From assembly GCF_048771995.1 (NCBI RefSeq), contig NC_133030.1, positions 55,088,001 through 55,152,000 of the forward strand: DNA of 64,000 nt, read 5' to 3'. Position 1 is the first letter of the stretch. Each line of letters starts with the position of its first letter. A program made the translations under genes and the position numbers. The stretch is from Taeniopygia guttata (lineage: Eukaryota > Chordata > Aves > Passeriformes > Estrildidae). The notes beneath the pieces are model-generated. The model had not been told where the DNA came from, ran no database searches, and saw only the letters and a list, made by a program, of their open reading frames with translations. Shown in pieces: positions 13,636 to 24,835 of the stretch.

Positions 13636-14988
13636 TCAGTATTCCCATTCATCTGTTTTCATGTCCAGATAGTAAAGAATATTCTGTGCAAGCTTTACTG
13701 CCTGCTTCCTAGCAGCCTTACACCGCTCGTCACCTTGTGGATCAACAGCATCCAGGGCTAGAAGTTGTTTTGTAAGAAGTTCTTCCAGTCTCATGTAATT
13801 TTTATCTGTTCTGTTTCCATCAAACGAAATCACCTCTTTCTGAATTTGAGACAAGTTTCCAAGTACAGTCCAAACTGCTTTATGAGACTGATGTTCAGCA
13901 GCAGTTTGCTCTTGATACATTTGCCTTTTTTCCAGTGCTTCCTTCAAATCAATATATGTTATAAGAGTCTGAACTTCAATTACTGCTCTTCTCCTGGCCT
14001 CTCTAATACAGGGATTTTTTCCTGGACTCACTTCATCTAGGTGGGCAATTAGTCCCTGCAACTCTGCTTTGGATCCCAGATACAAATCAGAAGCATTCTC
14101 TGTTTTTAGAAGTAAGGAATGAACTTCCTTCATCTTCTTACGGATCTCTTCTATTTTTAGAATGGACTGATTTTTTGCCAAATCATAAGCATGACTAGAA
14201 TCTGCTTCTTCGTCCAAGTCCAGGTATTTCTGCAATTTATTGATCTCTTCTACTACTTCCTTTCTGTAGTTTCTTATTTCTGTGTGACCGCAGACATCTA
14301 AAGCATCCAAATCAGCAATGAGGCCTGTCAGCACACAGGACAGATGCCTGCAGGTATCATTACTACTCACTCCCATTAGAAGTGCAATGAGAGTTCCTCT
14401 GGCTTTGTTCACTTCACACATTACAGAGTTAATTTTGGAGACAGAAGGATGAGCATCATTAGAGAGTGGCAGGGACAGCTGTTGCTTTAGACCACTCTCT
14501 ATAATCTCCTGAACAGTACATATCTTTGTCAGAGTGCGGTATCTCGCTTTGCGTAGAGAAACTTTCCCTCCAGTTTTCACCTGGGTAAGCCTCAGCACAA
14601 TGTCCTGAATTCCTTCTTCAAATTCATCACTTATACGGTTTCCCCCTTTGTAAGAAGGTGTGATCTCGCGTTCCACAAGTGACTGTGCCTCCTTGAATAA
14701 AGCCTCTATTTCCAGTCTGCGCGGATGGTTTGCATTTTGTTCCAGTTCCTTCAGCAGCCTCTCAGTTTCCTGGGCAGCTCGCTTTCTGGCTTGCTGAATA
14801 TCCCCCTTCCCTTCGGTGTCTACAGAATCTATTTCAAACAGCTGTTTCGTAAGGCTTCTTTCCAATTTCTTGTAATCTCGGTCGGTGGACAGACCACTGA
14901 AGCCAGCTACTTGCTGTTCAATTTCTTTGACTTCTTTCTGTATTTCTTGTAACCGTTTTATGGATGGGTGTTGGTTACCCATATCCAT
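13636..14988 (-). CDS. BAG5: BAG family molecular chaperone regulator 5
   Basis: BAG5 is a cytosolic co-chaperone whose BAG domains bind the Hsp70 ATPase domain and act in nucleotide exchange; mammalian BAG5 also restrains parkin and is needed in cardiac muscle. One intact exon encodes 450 residues (human is 447). Five BAG three-helix repeats can be followed at about residues 9-86, 95-167, 182-260, 275-350 and 369-446. The first and last are plainly related: both carry a DYKKLE/NYMRLE, LTKQL and QARKR/AARKQA pattern. The C-terminus is the family's DEWEY. The start is the first ATG of the exon (MDMGNQ), with G at -3 and +4. The three extra residues relative to human fall in the linker near residues 355-367. 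It lies head to head with COA8. Identification rests on protein similarity I recognise by eye. Confidence 0.97.
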   Translation of the reverse strand: MDMGNQHPSIKRLQEIQKEVKEIEQQVAGFSGLSTDRDYKKLERSLTKQLFEIDSVDTEGKGDIQQARKRAAQETERLLKELEQNANHPRRLEIEALFKEAQSLVEREITPSYKGGNRISDEFEEGIQDIVLRLTQVKTGGKVSLRKARYRTLTKICTVQEIIESGLKQQLSLPLSNDAHPSVSKINSVMCEVNKARGTLIALLMGVSSNDTCRHLSCVLTGLIADLDALDVCGHTEIRNYRKEVVEEINKLQKYLDLDEEADSSHAYDLAKNQSILKIEEIRKKMKEVHSLLLKTENASDLYLGSKAELQGLIAHLDEVSPGKNPCIREARRRAVIEVQTLITYIDLKEALEKRQMYQEQTAAEHQSHKAVWTVLGNLSQIQKEVISFDGNRTDKNYMRLEELLTKQLLALDAVDPQGDERCKAARKQAVKLAQNILYYLDMKTDEWEY

Positions 14989-15418
14989 TCCTCTTCGCTC
15001 GTCCAGCTTCAGATGAACTACAAGGGAAACGATAACAAGACTTAAGTGCTACACGAGCACACATCGCAACTTTTACATTCTGATGCACTTCAGCATTACA
15101 GCTATATTAATTATCTTCCCCAATACAAATAAACCACTTGGCTGATGTTTCACCACCCTTTAATTTTTTTACACCTTTCTAAAGGGGGGACGCTTTAGTT
15201 GCCACACGCCCAGCTCTAAGATGTTCACCCCCAGCCTTCCGCCCTGCCTTCCCCACCTGCTCTGCAGCTGAAGCCGCCGCAGATCAAACAGGGGACCCGC
15301 AGATCAAACAGGGCACCCGCAGCCCAGGGGAGAACCCGCAGCGAGGGGGGGAACAGCGGCCGAACCCGGCCGCCCTCGGCCGCCGCACCCGCGGAGCAGC
15401 GCTCCTTCCCGCACACAC

Positions 15419-15452
15419 CTTGCTGCCCCTCAGGACTCGCCGCGCCCTCCAT
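15419..15452 (-). CDS. BAG5: Possible BAG5 N-terminal extension exon (alternative)
   Basis: An ATG at 15452 with G at -3 and +4 encodes MEGAASPEGQQ plus one base, ending at an AAG|GTGTGT donor. Spliced to the acceptor at 15018-15020, the reading frame continues as [10 protein letters not shown] and enters the annotated MDMGNQ start with no stop. This would give a 471-residue protein, 21 residues longer. No other minus-strand ATG occurs between 15453 and 15799, so this would be the first start codon of such a transcript. A longer BAG5 isoform is known in human (488 residues), but I cannot align its extension from memory. Confidence 0.4.
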
Positions 15453-15613
15453 GGCCGCAGCCTCCCGCCTCCCCCGCGGAGGAGCCCGGCGCAGCGCGAA
15501 GAGGAGATGACACCGGGCCGCCGCCGAGGCACCTGCGGGAGGCCGGTCCCCACCGGCCCCGCAGCGAACCCGCGCGGCGCCCGCGACCCGCCGCAGCCAC
15601 TCCCTCACTCACC
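15419..15613 (-). other. BAG5: BAG5 first exon with two candidate donors
   Basis: The coding exon has a good minus-strand acceptor (TTTCCCTTGTAG, exon starting at 15017), so a separate 5' exon is expected in the CpG island. Two donors are visible. One is GTGAGT beginning at 15612, which would make the exon non-coding. The other is AAG|GTGTGT with its GT at 15418-15417, which would retain an ATG at 15452-15450 in frame with BAG5. The transcription start is not visible; it should lie above 15613. The intron is about 0.4-0.6 kb. Confidence 0.5.
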
Positions 15614-15801
15614 CGCCGCCCAGCGAGGCCCCGCTGCCCGGCCCGGCGCTGCGCCACGGGCCGAGCGCCGCGCACCGCCCGAGCCCCGCCCGGCCCGGCC
15701 GCGCACTGGGAGGCGGAGGCCGAGGCGGCTCCGGGCCCGGCCCCGACCGAGCCCCGCCCCGCCCGCGGCCCCCGCACGGCAGCGCCGTAAAGCGCCGGGC
15801 C

Positions 15802-15921
15802 ATGGCGGCCGCCCGCGGGCTGCGGGCCGGGGGCTGTTACCGCTGCCGCCGCCCCCTCTCCTCCGCTTCCTCCTGCTCCTCCTCCGGCAGCGGCCGCGCG
15901 GCTGAGCGGCCGGACAGCGTG
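15802..15921 (+). CDS. COA8: COA8 coding exon 1 (presequence)
   Basis: Forty codons from ATG to GTG|GTAAAC, phase 0. It encodes the Arg/Ser-rich putative mitochondrial targeting segment beginning [11 protein letters not shown]. Confidence 0.88.
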
Positions 15922-18900
15922 GTAAACCCGGCGGGGGGCGGCAGCTCCTGCGGGGGCCGCGGGGGAAGCCTCGGGGGCCGCCGCCCCGCGGAGCCCTGAG
16001 CGGGGAGCGCTCCGCTGCCTCCCGGTAACGCCGGCCGGGCGGGGGCGGCCGCAGCAGACTGCGGTGCCCGCGGCCTCTGGTTTTTGATGTGTTTGTGGAG
16101 GCTCCCGGTGTTGGTTGTCGGAGGGGCGCTGAGGTTCGGGCTGGTGGCTAACACCGGGTGTTCCTGAGCCCGGCTGGGGCAGGCACACGCCTGTGTGTGG
16201 GCACATGGATGCAGGAAGAACGCCGGGCTGAGGAAAACTTAGAATTATAGAATTATAAAATACGCTGAGATTCAAGGCCCCCACAAGGATCACCGAAATC
16301 CGATTCCTGGCCCTGCACAGAGCAGCTCTAAGAATCGCACCATTGAGAGAGTTGTCCAAATGCTCCTTGAGCTTGTCATGCTTGGAGCCATGACCCCATC
16401 CTTGGGGATTCTGTTCCAGTGACCATCACCTCTGGGTGAAGAGCCTTTAATATCCAGCCTAAACTTCCCCTGACACAGTTTCACCCTTTTCCCTCGGGTG
16501 CTGTCATTGGTCACCAGAGGGCAGAGATCAGCGTCGTAAAAAACTTGGATACTTGCTAGTTCCCTCCGTGAAATACTTTAACAGAGTATGAATGGTAGAA
16601 AAATGAAAACAAAAACAAGTATCTCACGATTCATGCTCATGGTAAGAGTTAAAGGTATCTTCTCTGTAGTGCATTTGTAAGTAAAAGTAAATTGTAAATG
16701 TACGCCATTGTTTGTGGTCGCAGTAGACAAATGTGCTTTATTTCTGAACTTGCTATGCTTGCACGCTTTAAGGTTCCGAGGCATTTGGGGATTCATTCCG
16801 ATTGAGACATTCTTCAGCAGCTCTGCGGCGGTGCTGCTCACGCCTTGTGTCTGTGTTCCGCAGGGCCCGGGTTTCCGTCCCCCCGCGCACTCGCACAGTG
16901 ACTGGATCGGCCCCCCAGACAAGCTCTCCAACCTGCGCCCCATCATCTTCTACGTGCCCCCCGAGGAGTCAGCGCTGGAGCGGCGGCTGCGGGAGGCGCG
17001 CCAGGAGGCCCAGGCCAGCAACCAGCGCTTCTGGGCACGGCACAACCGCGCCTTCCACCAGGTGAGCACGGCCTCGCAGCTGCTGCTGCTCAGCACCCAC
17101 CTGCCTGCCCAAAACTGGGGACTCAGCCTCTCTGAGGTGGGGCTCTGCTAGCTGTTAATGCGCTCAGGGTCATGCAGGAAATGACGGGTTTGTTGTCCAT
17201 TTATTTAAATGATGCACAAAACTAAAAAGTCCATGTTTTATTGCTGCCTAGGGCCATAGAGTATTTGCCTTTTTCCTGTCTTGCACTGAAGGTATAAAGA
17301 TGTAGCTGCTCTACATGTAAGACCTGTCATTGACTAGAGCAGATGATGAAAATTATTTCATGGCTGGTTTTTCTCTTGTCATAAGTGAGAGAAATTTGAT
17401 GTAATTACAAAGACTAAATGAGGGTAAATGATATGTCCCATTTCATTGGCAGCGTATCTTAGCAAGGCTACAGTGAGCGTCTTCCTGATTTTAGCATCTC
17501 CCAGCCAATGTGGCATTTTTTTGAAGAACAGTAACAGTTCAGTAATTCACCACTGTTTATGATGTTGAACATTATATCCTCTCAAAACTTGCAAAGATCC
17601 CAGAAAAAAATGAATCTTGGTTTTTTTTTTAATACCATATAACCGTGGTATTAAAAAAAGTTATGTTTAAGTCCATAAAACTCACACACTGATGATTATT
17701 GCGCTTCCATCTATATAGTTTTAATTTTTTAGGCTGCACCTTTTCCTCTATGCTCAAAATCTCAGTTATCGTAGAGCACATTTCCATAGTTCATTTTATA
17801 AACTGGAAGTTTGACTCCTGTTGAATAGCACTGAAGTCTAGCTGTAGCTTTACTTCACAAATCAGTTTTATAAGTATCAGTAGGACACTTGCATGAATTA
17901 ATTGATGCATGCAGGTAGCAGGAGCTAAGAGACCAGTTTAACTAACTCACTGGACTAAGAAAAGTGTTTAGTTGACACTTCTAAGTGTAACAAGTATTGC
18001 TAGTTATTTCAAAGGGTGTTGAACACGACATTGCTATGTAATTAAAAACAATGGTTAACTTCAAGGACTGACTACATCCCATTCTAATGTGGAAAAACGT
18101 GTTTTAGGAAAAAGAAGAATTTATGTATTCAAGACTGAAAGCCAAGGGTCTGGAAATGAGAGATGAATCAGGTTAGTGAAATCTTTGTTAATAGTTCAGG
18201 ATGCATTCTGAATTCTGCTTAACTTTGAATTTTGTTTGTTTACGCTCTTTGTGTTCTGTCACAAGTAAATCTTAGAGGAAGGATTTAGAAGTGTTTTCAG
18301 GAGTGTGATAAAAGAGACAAGGAGCTTTTCAGAGTTGTGCATGTGGGGATCAGATAATTTGTTGCACTCTTCTCCCCCTAATTCCTTCCCCACAACCAGA
18401 GGGAATGTGCTGAAATCCTAGCCCAGTAATATAATAGTGTAGCCTAAGGAGGGAAGGACTTTTTACTTTCACACCTCCTAAGCCAGTGAGCTGGCTGAGA
18501 TAAACATACAGAGCATTTGCCTCAGGTGCATGTTATGGCTGGGTGGATAAATTCAGAGTCTTTGGCTTCAGGTCCATGGTGTGTCCAATGAATACAATAT
18601 TTTTCCTTGAGGGAGAGTAAGGCAGCTTCTGGGGAGATGGCAGCTGCTATCTGCCTGTCTCTGCCTGGGCACAGTTGCTGTAAAATAGTTGTCCCTCTAA
18701 TTCAGTGAAAATGAAAACAAAATGCCTTCATAATAATCGTGAATTGGGCATTGTGGTATGAGGTTGAACACTTTGTTCACAGGATGATCTGAGTTCGGTG
18801 AAGCATCTGCTTTGACATTCTGTATGTCACAGACCATTTTTTTCTTTTCTGTTTGTATTCTGGTGATCAGAGTGTGCTTGAGAAGTAATTTTAATTAAGA

Positions 18901-21900
18901 TCTATGTTGTTTCAAAACCACTTATTTTATATTGCTTTTTTGTTGTTTATTTTTGTTTCGCTTTTATACTCTAGAAGTAAAAGAGAATGACCACATACTT
19001 CCATTAAAAATAAATGTATATCAGCTGCATGCCTTTGGTCAGCTATTCTATAATACAGCTGTGAATGTTTGTGAAAATATTAATGAACAGTGAATGTAAC
19101 TTAATTTCCTATGTAATGAATGAATTAATGAAGAGTGAATGAAACTTACTTTCCTATGTAATGAATCAGTTTTGCTGATACCAGTATGAAGAAACAAATG
19201 AACTATAAGTATTAAGCTGGCAGCCTTCAAATGGTTTTATAGTTAATTTGTCCCACAGTATGTTAATACATTGTGGTATATTAGTTTTTAAAATAGTGAC
19301 AAATAGAACCAATCAATTTACATTTCTGTGGTCAATCACAAGAGCCTTAAAATGTATTTTGGAACAGTAACAAGTTGAATATTGCAATTCCATTTCCCTC
19401 ATAATATCCATGCTCCCTGGGGCATTTAAATTTGACTGTCATTTTAGGGACATTTTGTGCCAGAAGGGTTATGTAGGAGTTGTCTGGTAGAATTGAGAAT
19501 ATTTGCTGGTTCTCAAGATTAGACATCTTATGCTGTAGCCATAGGTCTTCCTGGACCTTTTATATTCTGCTTATGGGTGACATATTCAAAATCATCTTTT
19601 GTATTTGCTGCTTCTCAAAATAATTGCCTACTAGATTGTTTGGAATCTGACATCTCAGAACATAAACTTTTTGCCTAGAGTTACTTGAAATTTATTAACA
19701 GCAATATAAAAAGAATTACATTTGAAAATACCATGTCAATAGTGGATAGTGTTCTTTTGATATTTATGGACTTGCTTTAGGGGGGAAGTTGTTACTAAAT
19801 GCTCTTATTGGTACTCTTTAGGCTTCAGCCTGTGAGAAATTATTTTATTCAAAGGATAGATACTCCTAGATCTATGCACATTTTAATAGGGTTCACTGGT
19901 TCCCTAAGTAGTCTTAAGAGCTGATAAACTTTATTACTTCCACAAGTAATAGGTGTTTAAGAGCTATGCCAGCTTCAAGATGATCAGTATTTTTCATCTG
20001 CGTGCTCTCTAGATAAGTTTTAAAAGGTTGAAAGTTAAAGGCATATTATTAACTTGTTCAGGTTTAACAGAAAGCTTGTAGGAGTAAGGAGTTAGATTTA
20101 GCATCTGAACCCAGTGTCTTGATCCAAAGAATTGCCTTGACTTTGTTACACCAAAACCTATTTTCAGGTCAAAAAGCAACACTGAATGCAGAAGAAATGG
20201 CTGACTTTTACAAGGACTTTCTAACTAAAAATTTAAAAAAGCATTTGCAGTACAACAGGTATGTAGAAGGTATTTATGTTGACAATTATACATTACAGTC
20301 TACATGAAAGGTATAAGATCAAGTTTAAAATTTGAACATTTTTTCTGTAATTGATAAGATGGCACAAACCCCTGTAATTTTTGAAATTTTTTTATGCTGT
20401 TATTAGGATTTGAAAAATCTGCTTTATCATTTGATTTCTGCTGCTTATTGTTGTTTTAGTGGAAAGATAAGCTCAAGTCTGAGATTTAAAGAGACAAGAT
20501 CAGGCACATTTTATTATCTTAGGGCACAGGTCTTTTCATGCTGCTAATTAAAGCTGATAAATATGCAAATAGACCACTTGAAAGTTCTGTATAACAGATG
20601 CTAGCTGACTGTTAAATAAGGACAAGTAAATGTGATTTATCTCAAAGGAAAATCATTTAATGGGAGTAATACTTAATAATCCTGGGTCTATTATTTTGTA
20701 AGCATCTAGTAAAAAAGTGATCAGCTTTTGAGTTTGACAAGGCCTGTGTGCACAGCAACTCAAACTGGATTTGGGATCTGAAAGGGGTGAAAAATTACTT
20801 GCAAACACATACACGCAGCAAGTAGCTGTGCACACTTGAAAAAGGGCTGGAAATTAGGGAGGAATGGGACAGTGAAGGAAGACAGCACTTAATCCAGGAA
20901 TTGTGACCACTGAATGTGAAAGCACAACTGCAGTTTCCTCTCTGTACTGGATTGGAAGATTATTGGGCTCAAAAGTGTCAGGTGTGACTGGTTCCTCATG
21001 GGGTAATGCTAGTGAGAGTTCTGCCATCACTGCAACTGATCTGTAACAAATGGTGGCTTAAGTTTCTTCATATGTGTTGTGCATAAACTATAAAATACTA
21101 TCTTGTAAGAACAATTTAACTAACAAATATTTAAATATACGCATCTTATCTAGCCTATGGAGGGGCAAGGAGGAACTTCATCATAATTCCGAGCAACAGT
21201 GTGAAAAGATGCAAAGTAAGAAATTGTTTCCAGTGAAAGGATTGTCAATACATTTCCTGTAATTGATAAGTGGGAATGCAAACAGTTCATCTTAGAACTG
21301 GTTACCAGTTGTCATTGTTGCAGTGTCCCACGTTGCAGTGTAGGATAGTGTCCCATCTTCAGGGGAAGATAATTCAGGCTTTGTGCTTAAACATCACCTT
21401 CCTTGCTGCTGACTTGTAAAATCAGGTTGTGTCAGCTGCATTGTTGTAGTTTCAAAGTGGGACTGAACAGCCCTGAAAACAGCAGAGCTTTTTGCAGGCA
21501 GTCTGATTTTGAGGGGTCATATTTATAAAAATCTGTTTATGCATTTAGCTGTATGTTCTTTTGCAGTATTGCCAGCTGGACTGAAAACTGGCAGCTGAAG
21601 TGTTGCAACTTCTAAAATGTAGTTAAAATTGAAGCAATGACTGTGCATCGATGCCTTGAATATTTAGTTCAGAGCACTTAGACTGGAAATAAAATTCAGT
21701 TTTGGAAAAAAATTCAAGAAGGATATAGGAAATTAAATGTGAAAGGGGAAAAGAAACAGTTGCAATGTTAGCATGATACTTTATTTAACATGACAATTGA
21801 AGAGGTAGCTCAGTGCTGCCTGCCAGTGTGAATTTGGCTGCTATCCTCACTGAGAGGTCGGTATGTCAGGCTTATGTTAGATCTGTGTATGCAAGGTTTG

Positions 21901-22795
21901 CCCCAGACACCTCAGGAGAAGACCTAAATCTCAGTGTTCCAGTTCTGGAATTCTATGTATCCTATTGCTTCTTGTGAGCATTTTACAACATGGGAATGAG
22001 ATGCTTGTTAGAAACTAGAAAAAAATTGATATTATTTTAATTTGTAACAAGAGCAAAGAACTTGAAGCAAGTTTGCAGAGGTTAAAAAGGGCTGATGCAG
22101 ACTATACTGTGAATAATTTTAATTGGTTCCAGTAGCCATGCATGATTCATAAAAATTAAATTATTTAAAGATATTATGACTAACTTTGACAATATTAAAA
22201 GCATTATCTTTAAAAGATACTGGAGGAGAAGGGTAATGTTGGGTTATATAATTAGCCTTTGAAGTGTGATTTGGTTTTATTTTTTGCCACCCTTGTATGA
22301 GACCAACTCTGCCCTTTTTAACACAGGCATCTTCATCCACACACAAACAAATTTTACCTGAAGCACAGCACTGGCAGGTAGTCCAGATAGCTTGGTGATC
22401 TGCTTTACTGCTGAAGCATGGTTTTAACTATTTTATCTCACTTGATTTCAAATACCATTGCAACCCTGTAACCCATGTGTAATCTGTTCCTGAATGTGGA
22501 TGTACACATAGACTTTCATTGGTTATTTAACTCTTACTAGGCAGGAAAAGTGTTACCACAAAGAACAGAAAATGCAGGTCATCAGTGAAATATCATTTGT
22601 CAATGCCAAAGGATATTTTAATATAATTGTGTATCTTTTTCCTGTTCTTGTTCTGTGTGCTGATGAATTTCTTGGCTTTGGAATCCTAGAGATTGGTATA
22701 AACGTAACTTTAGGATCACATTCCTCATGGGACAAGTAGCACTGGTGAGAGCTCTGAGGTGGCTTCGTCGGAGAAAGAAAAATGTAGAACAGTAA
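15802..22795 (+). CDS. COA8: Cytochrome c oxidase assembly factor 8 (APOPT1)
   Basis: COA8 is a mitochondrial matrix-side protein that protects and promotes assembly of respiratory complex IV; human loss-of-function causes complex IV deficiency with leukoencephalopathy. Five coding exons join in frame: 15802-15921, 16864-17061, 18108-18171, 20168-20258 and 22690-22795, giving 192 residues (human about 206). All introns are GT-AG. Residues 1-40 are rich in Arg, Ser, Ala and Cys and lack acidic residues until the end, as expected of a mitochondrial presequence. The conserved core starts at [15 protein letters not shown] (exon 2) and continues through [15 protein letters not shown] (exon 4) to RDWYKRNF (exon 5), with a basic tail RRRKKNVEQ. 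The gene shares its promoter with BAG5. Exons 1-2 are very GC-rich and exons 3-5 AT-rich. Confidence 0.95.
16240..16525 (-). mobile_element. CR1 LINE 3' fragment in COA8 intron 1
   Basis: Reading the minus strand, the segment ends (low coordinate) in ATAATTCTATAATTCTAA, a CR1-like terminal octamer pair. Before that it carries the CR1 tail text about not-quite 'ggtcactggaacagaatccccaagg' and 'gtgatcctt'. It is 5'-truncated and sits between the CpG island and exon 2, occupying about a third of the 942-bp intron. Confidence 0.7.
16864..17061 (+). CDS. COA8: COA8 coding exon 2
   Basis: Acceptor GTTCCGCAG, then 66 codons ([19 protein letters not shown]...), ending CAG|GTGAGC, phase 0 at both ends. 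Nearly every third codon base is G or C, unlike the later exons. Confidence 0.95.
17624..17659. repeat. Perfect 14-bp inverted repeat in COA8 intron 2
   Basis: Left arm TTTTTTTAATACCA (17624-17637) and right arm TGGTATTAAAAAAA (17646-17659) are exact reverse complements around an 8-base loop. It could be a decayed small transposon or chance within a T-rich tract. Confidence 0.7.
18108..18171 (+). CDS. COA8: COA8 coding exon 3
   Basis: Acceptor GTTTTAG, then [21 protein letters not shown] plus the first base of a Gly codon, and donor CAG|GTTAGT. It is too short to stand out as an open frame. It is recognised from the conserved KEEFIHSRLK-type block of COA8. Confidence 0.92.
19081..19168. repeat. 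45-bp imperfect tandem duplication
   Basis: Two copies begin TAATGAA at 19081 and 19126. Each contains AGTGAATG, AACTTA and TTTCCTATGTAATGAAT, with a few substitutions. It lies in COA8 intron 3. Confidence 0.8.
20168..20258 (+). CDS. COA8: COA8 coding exon 4
   Basis: Acceptor TATTTTCAG, then [19 protein letters not shown] and the rest of a 30-codon block ending AACAG|GTATGT, which leaves two bases of an Arg codon. The block is the most recognisable COA8 core. Confidence 0.95.
22690..22795 (+). CDS. COA8: COA8 terminal coding exon 5
   Basis: Acceptor GAATCCTAG, then [19 protein letters not shown] and a highly basic tail ending NVEQ and TAA at 22793-22795. The frame completes the Arg codon split after exon 4. 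Confidence 0.93.
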
Positions 22796-22908
22796 TCACA
22801 GCTCCATGAAGAATGCAACACTATGCTATAAACTTTTGGTTTATAGTAATGTTCAAAATCTGAATGATTGATGCAATAATTACTTGAATTTGTTTGTTAA
22901 ACTATGTA

Positions 22909-22914
22909 AATAAA
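22909..22914 (+). terminator. COA8: COA8 poly(A) signal (AATAAA)
   Basis: An AATAAA hexamer lies 114 bp past the COA8 stop codon and is followed by TGT-containing AT-rich sequence. The implied 3' UTR is short, about 0.13 kb. Confidence 0.65.
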
Positions 22915-24835
22915 AGTCAATACTGGTCTTAATTTATAATCACTGTGTAGATTTCCTTTACCCTTTACTCCAAGAATATCTAAAAAATTTCTCACTGAAA
23001 CACAATGAAGAAAAGCTGTTCCTTGTTCATGTCAGATGGAATGGGTAATGAGCATTCTGTTTTTTACTATAGAGTTATGGCTGCTAAATAATGTGGGATT
23101 GTGTGCTGCAGCTGAACTCTAGTCTCAGAATCATGTCTCCATTGACTATATAGTATATAAAGACAAAAATACCTCATTTTGCAACAGCTGCCAGTCTGGG
23201 GCAGTAGCTATCTGTAAGTAATACAATATGGGTGAAGGAACAAGTTTTATTTGACAGTATATATACAATCAGTTTAGAATAATCCTTTCTTCAGTGTGAT
23301 TATCTGCTATATTTTTGATAAAGATTTAAGATACAAGTTCATATAAAGTGCTAATTCAATAGGAGCTTCTTGGATTGTTTTTTTTTTAATTAAGAGAAAT
23401 GGGCCTCCCTTGGACAATAGCTCCTCTGATCCATGACTGTAAATGTTTTAGTTGCTGAGCAATTTACAAATGTGCTGCCTGTCATTTAATCTTGATAGAA
23501 GATGAAACTGGTAAGTCCTGTATGAAGAATGACACAAGTATACACTGTTCTCTCCTGGTTCATTTCTTCCAAAAAACGTGCTGTTCTCACCAGCTTCTCC
23601 AAGGCACTGAAAACAACTTGCCTGAGGGTTGTTTTTGTGGCCTCCAAGTAGGTAACATCAATTGGAAGGAGCTTTGTTCAAGTGAAGTCCTAAAATGTTA
23701 TGCCATTTTTAATTTAAAAGAAGTCTCATTCCTCACTATCTTCTCTCTGTCCATTTATACAGTTAAATTACTTTTTTTTTATCCAGTACCTACTAAGAGG
23801 ATTCTGTTAAAAAGAATGTGTGCTGTCAGATGAAATGTTTTCCTAAAGCTGTGCTGTAGGGAAGGTTCTGCTTTTGGAAGCATCATCTCAGTAGCCATTG
23901 ACCTATTTTTCATATCTAAACATGACATGGTTTACTCACAGACTTTTTCAACTGGAGCAAAAAGAGCTTTGTCCACATCAACTATAATAATTTGTCTGCA
24001 AAATGAAATAAATGTTACTGATACAGTAGCAGATCACAGTGTTTCATACAAATATAATATTATTGGGGCTAAAGTGGCCACTGAATTGTGATTTTACGTG
24101 TTATTAGTAAATGAAAACAGTCATTAATGGTGTTTGCTGAGATAATAACCAACACTTCAAAATATTTGTGGATATTACACTGCAGCAGTACTGTAAAGAG
24201 TATATACTTATTAAACATTTATGAAATGCCATGTTTAGGAAAATAAATTTTTGAAATAGACTGCTGTGGGTATGTAATATAATTCTTCAGGGCTTGATGG
24301 TAAATCATGTCTTACAGTATGTAAGCTTTGACCACAATGTGAATGCACACTTTAATAGGTAGTTCTGATGAAAAACAGTAATTGGATAATACAGGAAAAT
24401 ATCCCAGAAAGGGAGAGACCAGAGCCCCAGTGGACTGGTGGTTAATGGCCATATGTTCTGACAGTCTGTGTATAACATCCCTAAGGTAGTTTCACATATG
24501 CTTTAAATGGGTAGAAGTCAATCAAAAGCATTTTCATTTTCTGAGCTGCTCACTTCCATTAACACAGACATTTTTGTCTCTGCCTGCTGAACGAGATCAG
24601 GAAATTGATTCACTACTCAAACTAATCCAAGGAAAAAACTGTTTGATATCAGATGAGTTAATGTGCCTCATCATGCAGATATGTGTTATTTGGCATGGGG
24701 GAGCTGTGGGAATTCAAATGGAAGCTTTTGATTGTTCTTCTGTAAATTCACAGTTAAAACTGTAATTCTAGTGTTCATCACCCAGAAACAATATCAGCAT
24801 ACACTGGACCATGCTAGCATGTGAGCTGCTTTGTG

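Larger units (their letters stand above)
15250..16080. promoter_or_regulatory. CpG-island bidirectional promoter BAG5/COA8
   Basis: A dense CpG-rich block separates the two divergent genes; the extended BAG5 ATG (15452) and the COA8 ATG (15802) are only 350 bp apart. Several GC boxes (CCCCGCCC) lie at about 15,685-15,770, and no clear TATA box is present. The COA8 start codon sits in GCCATGGCGGCC, which matches the YY1 core found near TATA-less start sites. The head-to-head layout is the same as in human. Confidence 0.8.

Noticed and set aside
13765-14040. Plus-strand frames opposite BAG5
   Set aside because: Antisense shadows of the BAG5 reading frame, with no features of their own.
15609-15803. 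64-codon minus-strand frame with ATG opposite the COA8 start
   Set aside because: The ATG comes from the palindromic-like CCATGG at the COA8 start. A transcript would have to begin inside COA8; no domain is seen.
15430-16359. 309-codon open frame on the minus strand across the BAG5/COA8 island
   Set aside because: The long frame results from the scarcity of stop codons in CpG-rich DNA. It is Pro/Ala/Gly/Arg-rich without domains and overlaps COA8 exon 1 antisense.
16708-17151. 147-codon plus-strand frame around COA8 exon 2
   Set aside because: It is COA8 exon 2 with intron read-through on both sides. The spliced exon 16864-17061 explains the conserved part.
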